From: Capnocytophaga granulosa ATCC 51502
Lineage (GTDB): Bacteria; Bacteroidota; Bacteroidia; Flavobacteriales; Flavobacteriaceae
Assembly: GCF_000411115.1 (NCBI RefSeq)
Contig: NZ_KE150242.1
Span: forward strand, 157,791 to 221,790
Length of the DNA: 64,000 bases
Reading direction: 5' to 3'
The position numbers and the translations under genes are program-made. The first letter of the stretch is position 1. Every line of letters starts with the position of its first letter. The notes beneath the pieces are model-generated. The model was not told the origin of the DNA. It searched no databases and saw only the letters and a list, made by a program, of their open reading frames with translations. Positions 34,188-43,255 of this stretch are shown piece after piece.

Positions 34188-35230
34188 TACACCTCGAAGA
34201 AAAAATATATTTTTACCTATTGCTCTTGCTTCCTCTTTTTACCTTACTTTATGTAGGTGTACAGCTTTGGAGGGCAAGAGCTGTAAAGCGTTTTGCAGAG
34301 AAGCCCACTTTTTCCCGTTTGGCTTCGGAGACTTCCCACTTCAAGCCTTGGGTAAAGTTTGTTTTCTTTATCCTTGTATTCACTTTTATTATCATAGGGC
34401 TTGTCAATCCCAAAGTAGGGACAAAACTGGAGACTGTAAAGCGAGAAGGAGTGGACATTGTTTTTGCCATAGACGTCTCCAAGAGTATGTTGGCTGAGGA
34501 TGTGAAGCCTAACCGCATAGAAAAAGCCAAGCATATTATCTCCCAAGTTATAGAACAATTACATGGGGATAGGGTTGCCTTTGTGCCCTATGCTGCACAG
34601 GCTTACCCGCAACTGCCACTGACATCGGACTACTCGGCCGCCAAGATATTCCTTCAAGGGATTAATACCGATATGCTCTCCTCTCAGGGAACGGCCATAA
34701 GGGAGGCTATACAGACGGCCATAGATTACTTTAAGGACTCTGGACAGGCTTCCAAAATACTTGTGATCCTCTCCGATGGGGAAGACCACGAGCAGGGAGC
34801 AGGGGATTTGCTGCAAGAGATTAATGATAAGGGAATCCGTATCTTTACCATTGGACTAGGAACTGCTCAAGGAGCGACCATTCCAATTACTGAAAATGGG
34901 CAGACCTTTCCCAAAAGAGACAAAGATGGGCAGGTGGTCATTACCAAGCTCAACCAATCTCTATTGGAGGAAATAGCACAAGGGGCATCGGGTAAGTATT
35001 TTGACGGTACCAATACACGTGAGGTGTTGGATAATATAAAAAAGGCCTTGGACAACATAGAGAAAAACGAATATGAGTCTCAGGTTTTTTCCGATTACAA
35101 AGACCAATTCCAGTGGTTTTTAGCTATAGCCTTTGTGTTGTTGGTCATTGATATTTTTATCTCTTACAAGAAAACTTCTTGGGTAAGAGCACTGAACCTT
35201 TTCGGGGAAAAAGAAAAGAGTGAAAAGTGA
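34184..35230 (+). CDS. batB: BatB: VWA-domain membrane protein
   Basis: 348 aa, the same plan as BatA: N-terminal helices (about 8-26 and 60-78), a VWA domain (about 90-300) with MIDAS motif AIDVSKSMLAEDVKPNRI near 100 and ILSDGEDHEQG near 195, and a C-terminal helix (about 307-326). Translationally coupled to BatA (ATGA overlap). It ends in a GEKEKSEK tail whose last codons merge with an AGTGAAA repeat. Confidence 0.92.
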   Translation: MIHLEEKIYFYLLLLLPLFTLLYVGVQLWRARAVKRFAEKPTFSRLASETSHFKPWVKFVFFILVFTFIIIGLVNPKVGTKLETVKREGVDIVFAIDVSKSMLAEDVKPNRIEKAKHIISQVIEQLHGDRVAFVPYAAQAYPQLPLTSDYSAAKIFLQGINTDMLSSQGTAIREAIQTAIDYFKDSGQASKILVILSDGEDHEQGAGDLLQEINDKGIRIFTIGLGTAQGATIPITENGQTFPKRDKDGQVVITKLNQSLLEEIAQGASGKYFDGTNTREVLDNIKKALDNIEKNEYESQVFSDYKDQFQWFLAIAFVLLVIDIFISYKKTSWVRALNLFGEKEKSEK

Positions 35231-35262
35231 ACAATGAATAGTGAAAAGTGAATCATTATTAG
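35217..35262. repeat. AGTGAAA repeat at the batB 3' end
   Basis: GAAAAGTGAA/ATGAATAGTGAAAAGTGAA units start within the final codons of batB and run past its stop, giving another case where a repeat supplies C-terminal residues. Confidence 0.75.
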
Positions 35263-35332
35263 TAATGCGAATCAATAGCTAAAACCTTATAGTCCTTAGA
35301 CTTTATAATACTAAAACTCAAAACTAATTGTA

Positions 35333-36412
35333 ATGAAAAGAAAGAAAAAACTCTTTATCTTCTTAGCCATAGTGCTCGTGGGAGTGGTAGCCTTCCTTTG
35401 GCTTAACAGCTCCAAAGCACAGGTGGAAATGCCTTCTGTAAGTATAGCCAACAGAGACATCAAGGAAGAAATCTATATCCCTGGCAATGTGTATCCTGTC
35501 AAGGAAATAGAACTCAAGTCGCAGCTCTCAGGGGTCTTGGACAAAATCTTTGTCAAGATAGGCGATGTAGTGCAAGAGGGGTCTCCAGTGGCCTCTATCA
35601 GCCTTGTACCTAGTACCTTAGAGCTGGAACGCTTGGAGAACAATGTCAAAATGGCTCAGATAAACTTTGATGCAGCCAAGCTGTCCTATGAGCGCTCTAA
35701 GAAACTCTATCAGGCACAGACTATTTCCCAAGCTAATATGGAAACCGCAGAAAGAGAATACGGTACGGCCAAGGAACAACTCCTATCGGCTCAGAACCAA
35801 TTGGCAATCCAGAAAACAGGCAAGGTGATCGGCAAGAGTGAGACCTCCAATATCGTAAAATCCAGTATTTCAGGTACGGTCATAGACCTACCCTTGCAAG
35901 AAGGGGCTTCAGTGATTGAGCGTAACACCCTCAATTCAGGAATTACCGTGGCTATCTTGGCCAAAATGGGAGAGTTCGTTTTTCGTACTCAGCTGGCCGA
36001 ACAGTACTTGGAGAATATACACTTAGGGGATAGTATCTCTTTGGCTTTCAATGCGTATAAAGACCTTAAGGCTACGGCCAAAATCACCAAAATATCCTCC
36101 AAAGGTACCTTGGAGAATGGGATCATGAAATACACCTTGGAGGCGGAATTTCCTGTAAATGCACAGATGCCTGTGATTCGCTCTGGCTATTCTGCAACCG
36201 CTGAAATTATCCTCAATAGCAAGAAGAATGTACCTTCTATCGAGGAAAAATATATTGGTTATAAGAATGATTCTACCTATGTATGGGTGAAAAATGGGGC
36301 AACATTGGAGAAAAAGTATATAGAACTGGGAATTTCCGATGGAAAATATACTGAAGTTACCAAAGGACTAACCACTAACGATAAAATAGTGCAGAATGAT
36401 TCAGCTCAATGA
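35333..36412 (+). CDS. MacA/HlyD-type periplasmic adaptor
   Basis: 359 aa. An N-terminal signal anchor (about 6-24) leads to a biotinyl-lipoyl half (YIPGNVYPVKEIELKSQLSGVLDKIFVKIGDVVQEG), a long alpha hairpin (about 95-160), the second lipoyl half (SSISGTVIDLPLQEGASV) and a beta-barrel/MP domain. It links an inner-membrane transporter to an outer-membrane channel. It overlaps the ABC ATPase by 17 nt, so the two are coupled. No permease or TolC-like gene follows. Confidence 0.88.
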   Translation: MKRKKKLFIFLAIVLVGVVAFLWLNSSKAQVEMPSVSIANRDIKEEIYIPGNVYPVKEIELKSQLSGVLDKIFVKIGDVVQEGSPVASISLVPSTLELERLENNVKMAQINFDAAKLSYERSKKLYQAQTISQANMETAEREYGTAKEQLLSAQNQLAIQKTGKVIGKSETSNIVKSSISGTVIDLPLQEGASVIERNTLNSGITVAILAKMGEFVFRTQLAEQYLENIHLGDSISLAFNAYKDLKATAKITKISSKGTLENGIMKYTLEAEFPVNAQMPVIRSGYSATAEIILNSKKNVPSIEEKYIGYKNDSTYVWVKNGATLEKKYIELGISDGKYTEVTKGLTTNDKIVQNDSAQ

Positions 36413-37055
36413 TATTAAAAAGGCCTATCATACCGAATATGACACCCTACAGGTGCTCAAAGGGATCAATCTCACAGTAGAGCGCGGTGAGATGGTTTCT
36501 ATCATGGGGGCATCGGGTTCGGGCAAATCAACCCTGATGAATATCATAGGCCTATTGGATACTTACGATAGTGGTACGTATTACTTTGATGGTCAGGATA
36601 TGAGTCTTTTGGATAGTGTAGAGCGCTCGGCCTATCGCAGCCGAAATATAGGCTTCGTATTCCAAGCGGCCAACCTGATTGCCTATAAGAATGTGGTGGA
36701 GAATGTAGCCCTGCCGCTCTTCTACCAGCATGTCCCTAAGAAGGAGCGAGAGGAGCGCGCCATGGAAAAGCTCGAACCCTTAGGCATTGCCTCTTGGGCA
36801 AAGCACTATCCCAATGAGCTTTCAGGTGGACAGAAACAGCGTGTGGCCATAGCCCGCGCACTGATTGCCAATGCGCCCTTGCTACTGGCCGATGAGCCTA
36901 CAGGACAATTGGACTCCAAGACAACCGCAGAGGTGATGCAGATCTTCAAAGAGGTGAATGCCAAGGGCACAACCATTGTTATCGTAACCCACGAGGAGGA
37001 CATCGCCGCCCAGACACAACGCATTATCCGTATTGTAGATGGACTTATACAATAA
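36396..37055 (+). CDS. MacB/LolD-type ABC transporter ATPase
   Basis: 219 aa. Walker A GASGSGKST near 37-45, Q-loop FVFQAANL, signature LSGGQKQRVAIARAL near 140, Walker B LLLADEPTG near 160 and H-loop VTHEED near 197. This is the MacB/LolD class that powers FtsX-like permeases. The expected permease gene is absent downstream; apt follows after an inverted repeat. A permease elsewhere or a deletion are both possible. Confidence 0.9.
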   Translation: MIQLNDIKKAYHTEYDTLQVLKGINLTVERGEMVSIMGASGSGKSTLMNIIGLLDTYDSGTYYFDGQDMSLLDSVERSAYRSRNIGFVFQAANLIAYKNVVENVALPLFYQHVPKKEREERAMEKLEPLGIASWAKHYPNELSGGQKQRVAIARALIANAPLLLADEPTGQLDSKTTAEVMQIFKEVNAKGTTIVIVTHEEDIAAQTQRIIRIVDGLIQ

Positions 37056-37107
37056 TGTTTAATGATTAACGCCGATAATGATTAATGGCATTAATCATTA
37101 AACATTA
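37053..37107. repeat. Perfect 16-bp inverted heptamer repeat
   Basis: TAATGTTTAATGATTA (37053-37068) and its complement (37092-37107) flank a 23-nt loop that carries another TAATGATTAATGGC unit. It starts within the stop codon of the ABC ATPase, where the FtsX-like permease would be expected. Confidence 0.85.
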
Positions 37108-37142
37108 ATCATTATATATTAGGTTTTTCAATTAAAAAAACG

Positions 37143-37150
37143 TATCTTTG
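37143..37150 (+). promoter_or_regulatory. -7 box TATCTTTG for apt
   Basis: 27 nt before the preferred ATG of apt (37177), showing that the upstream in-frame TTG at 37162 is unlikely to be the start. Confidence 0.6.
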
Positions 37151-37176
37151 CAAAAGGTTTTTTGAAAGCAATTGTA

Positions 37177-37698
37177 ATGAATAATATACAAATAAAAGAT
37201 TTTGTACGAGACATTCTTGATTTTCCTAAGAAAGGAGTAGTCTTCAAGGATATAACCCCTATACTATCCAGTGCAGAGGCAACCGAGGCTGTATTGCAAC
37301 AGCTCTTAGCCCCTCTCAAAAATGAGCGAATAGACAAAGTGGCTGCCATAGAGAGTCGTGGTTTCTTTTTTGGAATCCTCTTGGCGCATGCGCTTAAGGT
37401 GGGGTTTGTACCTATTAGAAAACCAGGTAAGCTCCCAGGAGAGGTTATAGGCGAACACTATGACCTAGAGTATGGTAACAGTAGCTTAGAGATTCATACC
37501 GATGCGATTGCTAAGGGCGAGCGCGTGCTTTTGCATGACGATGTGTTGGCCACAGGCGGTACTGCACAGGCAGCAACCAAGCTCATAGAGCACTTAGGCG
37601 GGGAAATCGTACAATGTACTTTCCTTATGGAATTGGACTTTCTTCATGGACGAGAAAAATTGAAAAAATACAGTATAAATAGTATTCTAAATTATTAA
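37177..37698 (+). CDS. apt: Adenine phosphoribosyltransferase
   Basis: 173 aa. Converts adenine and PRPP to AMP in purine salvage. FPKKGVVFKDITPIL at the N-terminus, AAIESRGFFFG near 62 and the PRPP loop VLLHDDVLATGGTAQAA near 120-136 are diagnostic. The ATG at 37177 (MNNIQIKDFV) gives the normal APT length. The first C1 peptidase gene begins 2 bp after its stop. Confidence 0.96.
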   Translation: MNNIQIKDFVRDILDFPKKGVVFKDITPILSSAEATEAVLQQLLAPLKNERIDKVAAIESRGFFFGILLAHALKVGFVPIRKPGKLPGEVIGEHYDLEYGNSSLEIHTDAIAKGERVLLHDDVLATGGTAQAATKLIEHLGGEIVQCTFLMELDFLHGREKLKKYSINSILNY

Positions 37699-37700
37699 TT

Positions 37701-38891
37701 ATGACAAAAAAAATACTTTCAGTACTTGTGCTCATGGGAGCAGGACAGCTCTTTGCACAAGACAACTTGATCAATGCCTTGGCAAACAATCAAGGAAAAG
37801 ATGTACAAAAGTACTACCAGATTAAGCCTATCTTTGCCTTAGGGGTAACCGATGTCAAAGACCAAGGACATAGTGGTACTTGTTGGAGCTATACAGGGGC
37901 TTCTTTCTTAGAGTCAGAAATGATGAAAAAGAAAAAACAACCTGTGGATTTGTCAGAAATCTATACAGCTCGTAAGGTGTATTTGGAAAAGGCTATTAAC
38001 TACTTGCGTATGCATGGTGCTCTTACTTGGGGAGATGGTGGCGAATTGCACGATATTATCAATATCTATCGCAAATATGGAGCGGTTCCACAGTCTGTCT
38101 ATACAGGTTTAATTAATGGTGCTACTGTCAATAATTTTAACGAAATGCAAAAGGACCTAGAGGGTTACCTCAAGGGAATTGTAGAGAGTGAAAAAGTACC
38201 AGCCGACTGGAAGGAAGTATTTGAACAAAAAATGGATACTTACTTAGGAGCTGTGCCTAAAACCTTCCTCTACAATGGCAAGATGTACGATCCAAAATCT
38301 TTTGCTAAAGAAGTAGTAGGCTTAGAGGACGAAAAGTATATAGAAATGCTTTCGGTAGAGCACAAACCTAAATATCAAAATACTCTTATGGCAGTGCCTG
38401 ATAACTGGAGCTATGATTATGCCTTCAATGTGAGTATGGAGGATATCATCCGCACCATAGATTATGCACTCAGCAAAGGCTATACTGTAGCTTGGGCAGC
38501 CGATGTATCTGAGAAATATTTCAGTTGGAAAAATGGATTGGCCTTGGTACCTGAAAAAGATTACAAAGACCTTACAGAGGCAGAACAAAAAGATTATTTC
38601 CATGTATACTGGAATGAAAAAGAAATCACACCAGCTTTGCGCCAACAAGGTTTTGATAACTATGAAACTACCGATGACCATGCCATGCACATCGTAGGTC
38701 TAGCCAAAGATCAAAAAGGTAGAGAGTACTATATTGTAAAGAACTCTTGGGGAGCTGATAATGATAACAAAGGGTATCTATACGTATCTAAGAACTATGT
38801 ACGTTACAAAACTATGTCTATCTTAGTCAATCAAAAAGGAACCCCTAAGGACTTGCTTAAAAAATACAAAAAAGCAGGGTATGTAAGTTAG
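37701..38891 (+). CDS. Secreted C1B peptidase (bleomycin hydrolase / aminopeptidase C type), copy 1
   Basis: 396 aa papain-fold cysteine peptidase with signal peptide (about 1-20, cut after LFAQ). Oxyanion Gln55 and catalytic Cys61 lie in VKDQGHSGTCWSY, His327 in DDHAMHIVG and Asn348 in VKNSWG. The C1B family is normally cytosolic; a signal peptide makes these periplasmic or exported, a pattern found in Bacteroidetes. Paralogous to the next gene over its full length (about 70 percent identical by eye). It starts 2 bp after apt. Confidence 0.92.
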   Translation: MTKKILSVLVLMGAGQLFAQDNLINALANNQGKDVQKYYQIKPIFALGVTDVKDQGHSGTCWSYTGASFLESEMMKKKKQPVDLSEIYTARKVYLEKAINYLRMHGALTWGDGGELHDIINIYRKYGAVPQSVYTGLINGATVNNFNEMQKDLEGYLKGIVESEKVPADWKEVFEQKMDTYLGAVPKTFLYNGKMYDPKSFAKEVVGLEDEKYIEMLSVEHKPKYQNTLMAVPDNWSYDYAFNVSMEDIIRTIDYALSKGYTVAWAADVSEKYFSWKNGLALVPEKDYKDLTEAEQKDYFHVYWNEKEITPALRQQGFDNYETTDDHAMHIVGLAKDQKGREYYIVKNSWGADNDNKGYLYVSKNYVRYKTMSILVNQKGTPKDLLKKYKKAGYVS

Positions 38892-38919
38892 TGATACTTA
38901 GCATCAAAATTACTATATA

Positions 38920-40113
38920 ATGATAAAAAGATTTTTTTCTGTCTTGGTACTTCTTAGTGCAGGACAGGCCTTTGCGCAAGAAAACTTGATTAACGCATTG
39001 GCCAACAACAAGGGCAAAGACATACAGAAGTATTACCAAATTACTCCTGTTTTGGCCTTGGATGCTACCGATGTAAAAAACCAAGGTTGGAGTGGTACTT
39101 GCTGGAGCTATGCAGGTTCGTCTTTCTTGGAATCTGAAGCCTTGAAAAAGAAGAAAAAACCTGTAGACTTGGCCGAGATCTACACTGCGCGTAAGATTTA
39201 TTTGGACAAAGCTATCAATTATGTGCGTATGCAAGGTGCACTTAACTGGGGTGATGGTGGCGAGCCTCATGATGTAATCAACAGCTATCGCCGTTATGGA
39301 GTGCTTCCACAATCGGCTTATACGGGGCTGATCAATGGGGCTACCTATAACAATTTTGACGAGATGCAAAAGGACTTAAAGCCTTACCTAGAAGAGCTTG
39401 TCAAAATGAAAAAACTCCCAGACAACTGGAAAGAGGTGTTTGAAAAGAAAATGGACGCCTACTTAGGAGAAGTGCCTAAGACCTTTATGTACAATGGTAA
39501 GATGTATGATGCCCACTCTTTTGCCAAAGAATATGTAGGTTTGGAAGATGAAAAATACATAGAGATGATCTCCGTAGAGGACAAGCCTAAGTATCACAAT
39601 GTCCTTATGGCAGTACCTGATAACTGGAGCTATGATTATGCCTTCAATGTAAATATGGAGGATCTAATTAGAACCATAGACTATGCCCTCAAAAAAGGTT
39701 ACACTGTAGGTTGGGAGGCCGATGTCTCTGAAAAATTCTTCAGCTGGCAGAATGGGTTGGCAATCGTTCCTGAAAAGGATTTTGAGAGCCTAAGCCCTGC
39801 AGAGCAAGAAAACTACTATCATACTTACTGGAAGGAAAAAACAATTACGCCCCAGTTGCGCCAAGAGGCTTTTGATAACTATCAAACCCTTGATGATCAC
39901 TCTATGCACATTGTAGGCCTAGCGAAAGACCAAACAGGTAAGGAATACTACATAGTGAAGAACTCTTGGGGTACAGAGAATGATAACAAAGGTTATCTGT
40001 ATGCCAGCAAGGACTATGTACGCTACAAAACCATAGCTATCTTAGTCAATCAAAAAGGAGCACCTAAGGATTTGGTAAAGAAATTCAAGAAAGCCCCTTA
40101 TACCAGTTTATAA
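38920..40113 (+). CDS. Secreted C1B peptidase, copy 2
   Basis: 397 aa tandem paralogue of the preceding gene, with signal peptide (cut after AFAQ), Cys61 in VKNQGWSGTCWSY, His in DDHSMHIVG and Asn in VKNSWG, so both copies keep the complete triad. The 28-bp gap and shared operon suggest a recent tandem duplication; differences are spread over surface positions (KK/KEKK inserts). A terminator follows at 40137-40174. Confidence 0.92.
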   Translation: MIKRFFSVLVLLSAGQAFAQENLINALANNKGKDIQKYYQITPVLALDATDVKNQGWSGTCWSYAGSSFLESEALKKKKKPVDLAEIYTARKIYLDKAINYVRMQGALNWGDGGEPHDVINSYRRYGVLPQSAYTGLINGATYNNFDEMQKDLKPYLEELVKMKKLPDNWKEVFEKKMDAYLGEVPKTFMYNGKMYDAHSFAKEYVGLEDEKYIEMISVEDKPKYHNVLMAVPDNWSYDYAFNVNMEDLIRTIDYALKKGYTVGWEADVSEKFFSWQNGLAIVPEKDFESLSPAEQENYYHTYWKEKTITPQLRQEAFDNYQTLDDHSMHIVGLAKDQTGKEYYIVKNSWGTENDNKGYLYASKDYVRYKTIAILVNQKGAPKDLVKKFKKAPYTSL

Positions 40114-40136
40114 TTTTTCTGTTAAACATAGGTTTG

Positions 40137-40174
40137 AAAAAGGACTATCTCCCTTGGGGGGTAGTTCTTTTCTT
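40137..40174 (+). terminator. Terminator after the peptidase pair
   Basis: AAAAAGGACTA…CTCCC pairs with GGGGGG…TAGTTCTTTT, followed by CTTTT, 24 nt after the peptidase stop. Confidence 0.65.
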
Positions 40175-40194
40175 TTGACATAAGAGCAAAAAAA

Positions 40195-40222
40195 CTATCC
40201 TACACACGGGGTGTAGGATAGC
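40195..40222 (-). terminator. Terminator of the DUF4293 gene
   Basis: CTATCCTACAC and GTGTAGGATAG arms; on the minus strand the hairpin is followed by TTTTTTTG, 23 nt after the DUF4293 stop. Confidence 0.8.
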
Positions 40223-40244
40223 TTACACACAAAGTTACTTGGTA

Positions 40245-40616
40245 CTAACGTAGGCGGTCTGCCGATTTTACCAATTCTTCGTCCCTGCGAATGGCGCGAT
40301 TGGCCAAAAACAAAAATACGATAGAAATGAATGGGACTACGAGCTGAACACCTTTCTCAGAAAACGAATTTTCTCCAGATGACTGTAGCGTCCTCCACGA
40401 AAATACACCCAGTAAAATAAGGTTACTCAATATGTTGAATCTGTTCAAAACAAATTGATTTTGTCGGTTCTTGAAAGCAAATATGCTTATTATAGCCAGT
40501 AGGGCACTTAGTCCAAAGAGCAATAATGAAGGCCAATCTCCAAAACTAAAGAACAAAGCAACTCCACTTATAAGGCTGACAATCAGCATATAAATAGTTT
40601 GAATACGTTGTATCAT
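40245..40616 (-). CDS. DUF4293 family membrane protein
   Basis: 123 aa with four membrane helices (about 8-24, 28-45, 61-76, 90-106) and a basic tail RRDEELVKSADRLR. The start MIQRIQTIYMLIVSLI is typical of DUF4293, a Bacteroidetes family regularly encoded divergently from rho, as here. Function unknown. Confidence 0.8.
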   Translation of the reverse strand: MIQRIQTIYMLIVSLISGVALFFSFGDWPSLLLFGLSALLAIISIFAFKNRQNQFVLNRFNILSNLILLGVFSWRTLQSSGENSFSEKGVQLVVPFISIVFLFLANRAIRRDEELVKSADRLR

Positions 40617-40690
40617 TTCATTGATTTAGTGGGGACAAAGATAGTAAAAAAAAATTTCATGAAAAAATGTTTTTCCTTAAAAAAAATGTG

Positions 40691-40698
40691 TATCTTTG
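40691..40698 (+). promoter_or_regulatory. -7 box TATCTTTG for rho, with long leader
   Basis: The core lies 160 nt before the rho ATG. The AT-rich leader contains no ORF. A long leader would fit autoregulation of rho known from other bacteria, but no structured element is evident. Confidence 0.6.
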
Positions 40699-40857
40699 CC
40701 ATCTCAAATAAGTACTTGAAAATAAAATAGATCGCTTGCTCTACAGGTGATATTCTCAAAATATTCCCAACTATATTTTTAAAAATCTTTCCAAATAGAA
40801 TATTTTTTCTATTTTAATCCCCTATATAAAATAAACTCATATCAATCTATTGAATAT

Positions 40858-42669
40858 ATGTTTGAAATTTCCGATCTGAAGGAGAAAAAACTTCCTGATT
40901 TGCAAGAAATTGCACAATCCTTAGGAATGAAAAAATTTAAGACGCTCAAAAAAGAAGAGCTTATCTATCGTATCATTGATTTCCAAGCCGAGAATCCAGC
41001 CACGATCCTCTCTGAGAAAGAGACCAAGCCTTCTGAGGAGGGAGAGAAAAAGGTGAAACCTGCCAAGGCGGCACCTAAAGCTAAAGAAAATCAGGATAAT
41101 AGAGATAAAAAAGAAAAAGCTCCTAATACCACAAAATCTCAAGAGGCACGTCCTAAAAAAGAGAAAAACAAAAAAGAAGCGCAGCCCAAGGAAAATAGTA
41201 CTGTCTTGGAAAATAAGGACGCTGTTGCTCAAGCTGCTCGCAAACAACCAGAGAATACTAATAAGGAAAACAAAGGGAAATTCTCCCAACATGCCAATAA
41301 GGACAAAAAAGCTAATAATTTCCCCAAACAAGAGCGAAAGGAGGCTGATACAGCTATCCCTGCTGTGAAAAAAACAGAGCCTACTCCAGCAGCAAAACCA
41401 GTTTCTACGGAAACTGTCCCCCCGACGACCGCCCCTAATCCACTTCCTCAGCCAAATGCTGCCCCTTCAAATCATAACAATACCCCTAAGGTAAATAACA
41501 ATGAGAATTTTGATAAGGAGAAGAAGAACCGCTATCGCTCTCCAGATTTCGAATTTGACGGGATTGTAGAGTGTGAGGGCGTCTTTGAACTGGTAGCCGA
41601 CGGTTATGGCTTCCTTCGCTCCTCGGACTTCAACTATTTGGCTTCTCCAGACGATATCTACGTTTCTCCCTCTCAAATTCGTCTTTTCGGCTTGCGTACA
41701 GGCGATACTGTACAGGGAACCGTACGTCCGCCTAAGGAAGGTGAAAAGTATTATCCGCTTATTAAAGTACTGAAAATCAACGGTTGTGACCCACAATCGG
41801 TACGTGATAGGGTAACATTTGACAACCTAACCCCTATATTCCCCAATGAAAAATTTAATCTTTCAGGGCGTAGGAGTTCTGTCTCTACCCGTATCATAGA
41901 TCTTTTTGCCCCTATCGGAAAGGGACAGCGTGGTATGATTGTCGCTCAACCTAAAACAGGGAAGACGAGCCTTTTGAAAGATATAGCCAATGCCATATCC
42001 GACAATCACCCAGAGGTGTATCTCATGGTATTGCTGATAGATGAGAGACCAGAAGAGGTAACTGATATGCAACGTAGTGTACACGGGGAGATTATTTCCT
42101 CTACCTTTGACAAGGAAGCCACTGAGCACGTTAAGATTGCCAATATCGTTTTGGAAAAAGCCAAACGCTTGGTAGAGTGTGGCCACGATGTGGTAATCCT
42201 CTTGGATTCTATCACTCGCTTGGCACGTGCATACAACACGGTACAACCTACCTCAGGTAAGGTGCTCACAGGGGGATTGGACGCCAACGCTTTGCACAGA
42301 CCTAAGCGCTTTTTTGGAGCCGCCCGCAATATAGAAAATGGAGGTTCTCTCTCTATCATCGCCACTGCCCTTACCGATACAGGTTCTAAGATGGACGATG
42401 TTATCTTTGAAGAATTTAAGGGTACGGGTAACATGGAGTTACAGCTGGATCGCCGTATTGCCAACAAGCGTATTTTCCCTGCTATTGACCTGGTGAACTC
42501 TTCTACTCGCCGAGATGATCTCTTGCAAGATGAAAAGACACTCCAGCGTATGTGGATCGCCCGTAAGTATCTGTCAGATATGAATTTAGTGGAAGCTATG
42601 GAGTTTATCCAAGACAGAATAAGGAAGACAAAGGACAATGAAGAGTTCCTTATGAGTATGAATGAATAA
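40858..42669 (+). CDS. rho: Transcription termination factor Rho
   Basis: 603 aa hexameric RNA translocase. A Rho-N helix domain (about 1-48) is followed by a Lys/Glu/Ala/Pro/Asn-rich disordered insertion (about 50-225) that E. coli Rho (419 aa) lacks. Then come the cold-shock RNA-binding domain ([22 protein letters not shown] near 245-265), Walker A PKTGKTS near 365-372, Walker [17 protein letters not shown] near 440 and the Q/R loops. Similar insertions are known in Bacteroidetes Rho. A perfect terminator follows the stop codon directly. Confidence 0.96.
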   Translation: MFEISDLKEKKLPDLQEIAQSLGMKKFKTLKKEELIYRIIDFQAENPATILSEKETKPSEEGEKKVKPAKAAPKAKENQDNRDKKEKAPNTTKSQEARPKKEKNKKEAQPKENSTVLENKDAVAQAARKQPENTNKENKGKFSQHANKDKKANNFPKQERKEADTAIPAVKKTEPTPAAKPVSTETVPPTTAPNPLPQPNAAPSNHNNTPKVNNNENFDKEKKNRYRSPDFEFDGIVECEGVFELVADGYGFLRSSDFNYLASPDDIYVSPSQIRLFGLRTGDTVQGTVRPPKEGEKYYPLIKVLKINGCDPQSVRDRVTFDNLTPIFPNEKFNLSGRRSSVSTRIIDLFAPIGKGQRGMIVAQPKTGKTSLLKDIANAISDNHPEVYLMVLLIDERPEEVTDMQRSVHGEIISSTFDKEATEHVKIANIVLEKAKRLVECGHDVVILLDSITRLARAYNTVQPTSGKVLTGGLDANALHRPKRFFGAARNIENGGSLSIIATALTDTGSKMDDVIFEEFKGTGNMELQLDRRIANKRIFPAIDLVNSSTRRDDLLQDEKTLQRMWIARKYLSDMNLVEAMEFIQDRIRKTKDNEEFLMSMNE

Positions 42670-42702
42670 AAAAAATCGGGAGTGAATCCCGATTTTTTTA
42701 TT
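42670..42702. terminator. Bidirectional terminator rho / PepSY-like gene
   Basis: AAAAAAATCGGGA and TCCCGATTTTTTT arms around GTGAA, placed right after the rho stop and before the end of the convergent gene. Confidence 0.9.
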
Positions 42703-42706
42703 TTAA

Positions 42707-43150
42707 TTAGTCGTCTATACGTAGGAATTTTCCGTTTTGGCTAAATTCTAAGTCAGTTCCTCCTGAGAGTTCTACTTCGTATCCATAGCGTTTTTTACTA
42801 ATTTTTTTAATAGGATGACCATTGTAGTTTTGGCTTACATATTGGGCAATACCACTAGGAATAATCTTGGCAGGAATTTCTGTACCACGTGATTTTACTT
42901 CTTTCCATTCGCCACTTGGATAGAACTCGATTTCAGTACCATTGTTGAATACAACGGTGTAATCCTCTACAAGAAGCATTTCAGTATCTTTCCATACAGA
43001 GGCTATATCGGACTCTGAAAAATGCGTTTTTACAAAGGTTTGCGCCTTCTGAGGCAATTCACTGAATTTGATTGGTACGTCATTAGCAGCAGCAAGGTTT
43101 ACAGCAAAAAGTACAGTAACAACAGTTACGATTTTTCTAAATGTGTTCAT
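42707..43150 (-). CDS. PepSY-like domain periplasmic protein
   Basis: 147 aa with signal peptide (about 1-22, cut after LAAA). Two repeats of the PepSY-like fold follow: [16 protein letters not shown]…[21 protein letters not shown] and [14 protein letters not shown]…[19 protein letters not shown]. Such Bacteroidetes proteins are secreted and of unknown role. It has its own promoter at 43179-43186. Confidence 0.85.
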   Translation of the reverse strand: MNTFRKIVTVVTVLFAVNLAAANDVPIKFSELPQKAQTFVKTHFSESDIASVWKDTEMLLVEDYTVVFNNGTEIEFYPSGEWKEVKSRGTEIPAKIIPSGIAQYVSQNYNGHPIKKISKKRYGYEVELSGGTDLEFSQNGKFLRIDD

Positions 43151-43178
43151 AATCTAATTATTTTATTATTTTACGATG

Positions 43179-43186
43179 CAAAGGTA
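43179..43186 (-). promoter_or_regulatory. -7 box TACCTTTG for the PepSY-like gene
   Basis: Minus-strand core about 29 nt before the ATG at 43150. It lies about 45 bp from the divergent core at 43230-43237. Confidence 0.65.
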
Positions 43187-43229
43187 AAACATAATTTGGG
43201 AAAGAAATGGGAAAGAAAAAAAATTTTCG

Positions 43230-43237
43230 TACATTTG
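43230..43237 (+). promoter_or_regulatory. -7 box TACATTTG for the Mur ligase-like gene
   Basis: Plus-strand core 18 nt before the ATG at 43256. Confidence 0.6.
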
Positions 43238-43255
43238 CACTTCTAAACAATAGCG

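Noticed and set aside
34180..34497. 105-aa ORF overlapping the start of batB
   Set aside because: Out-of-frame shadow of batB, whose VWA motifs are clear.
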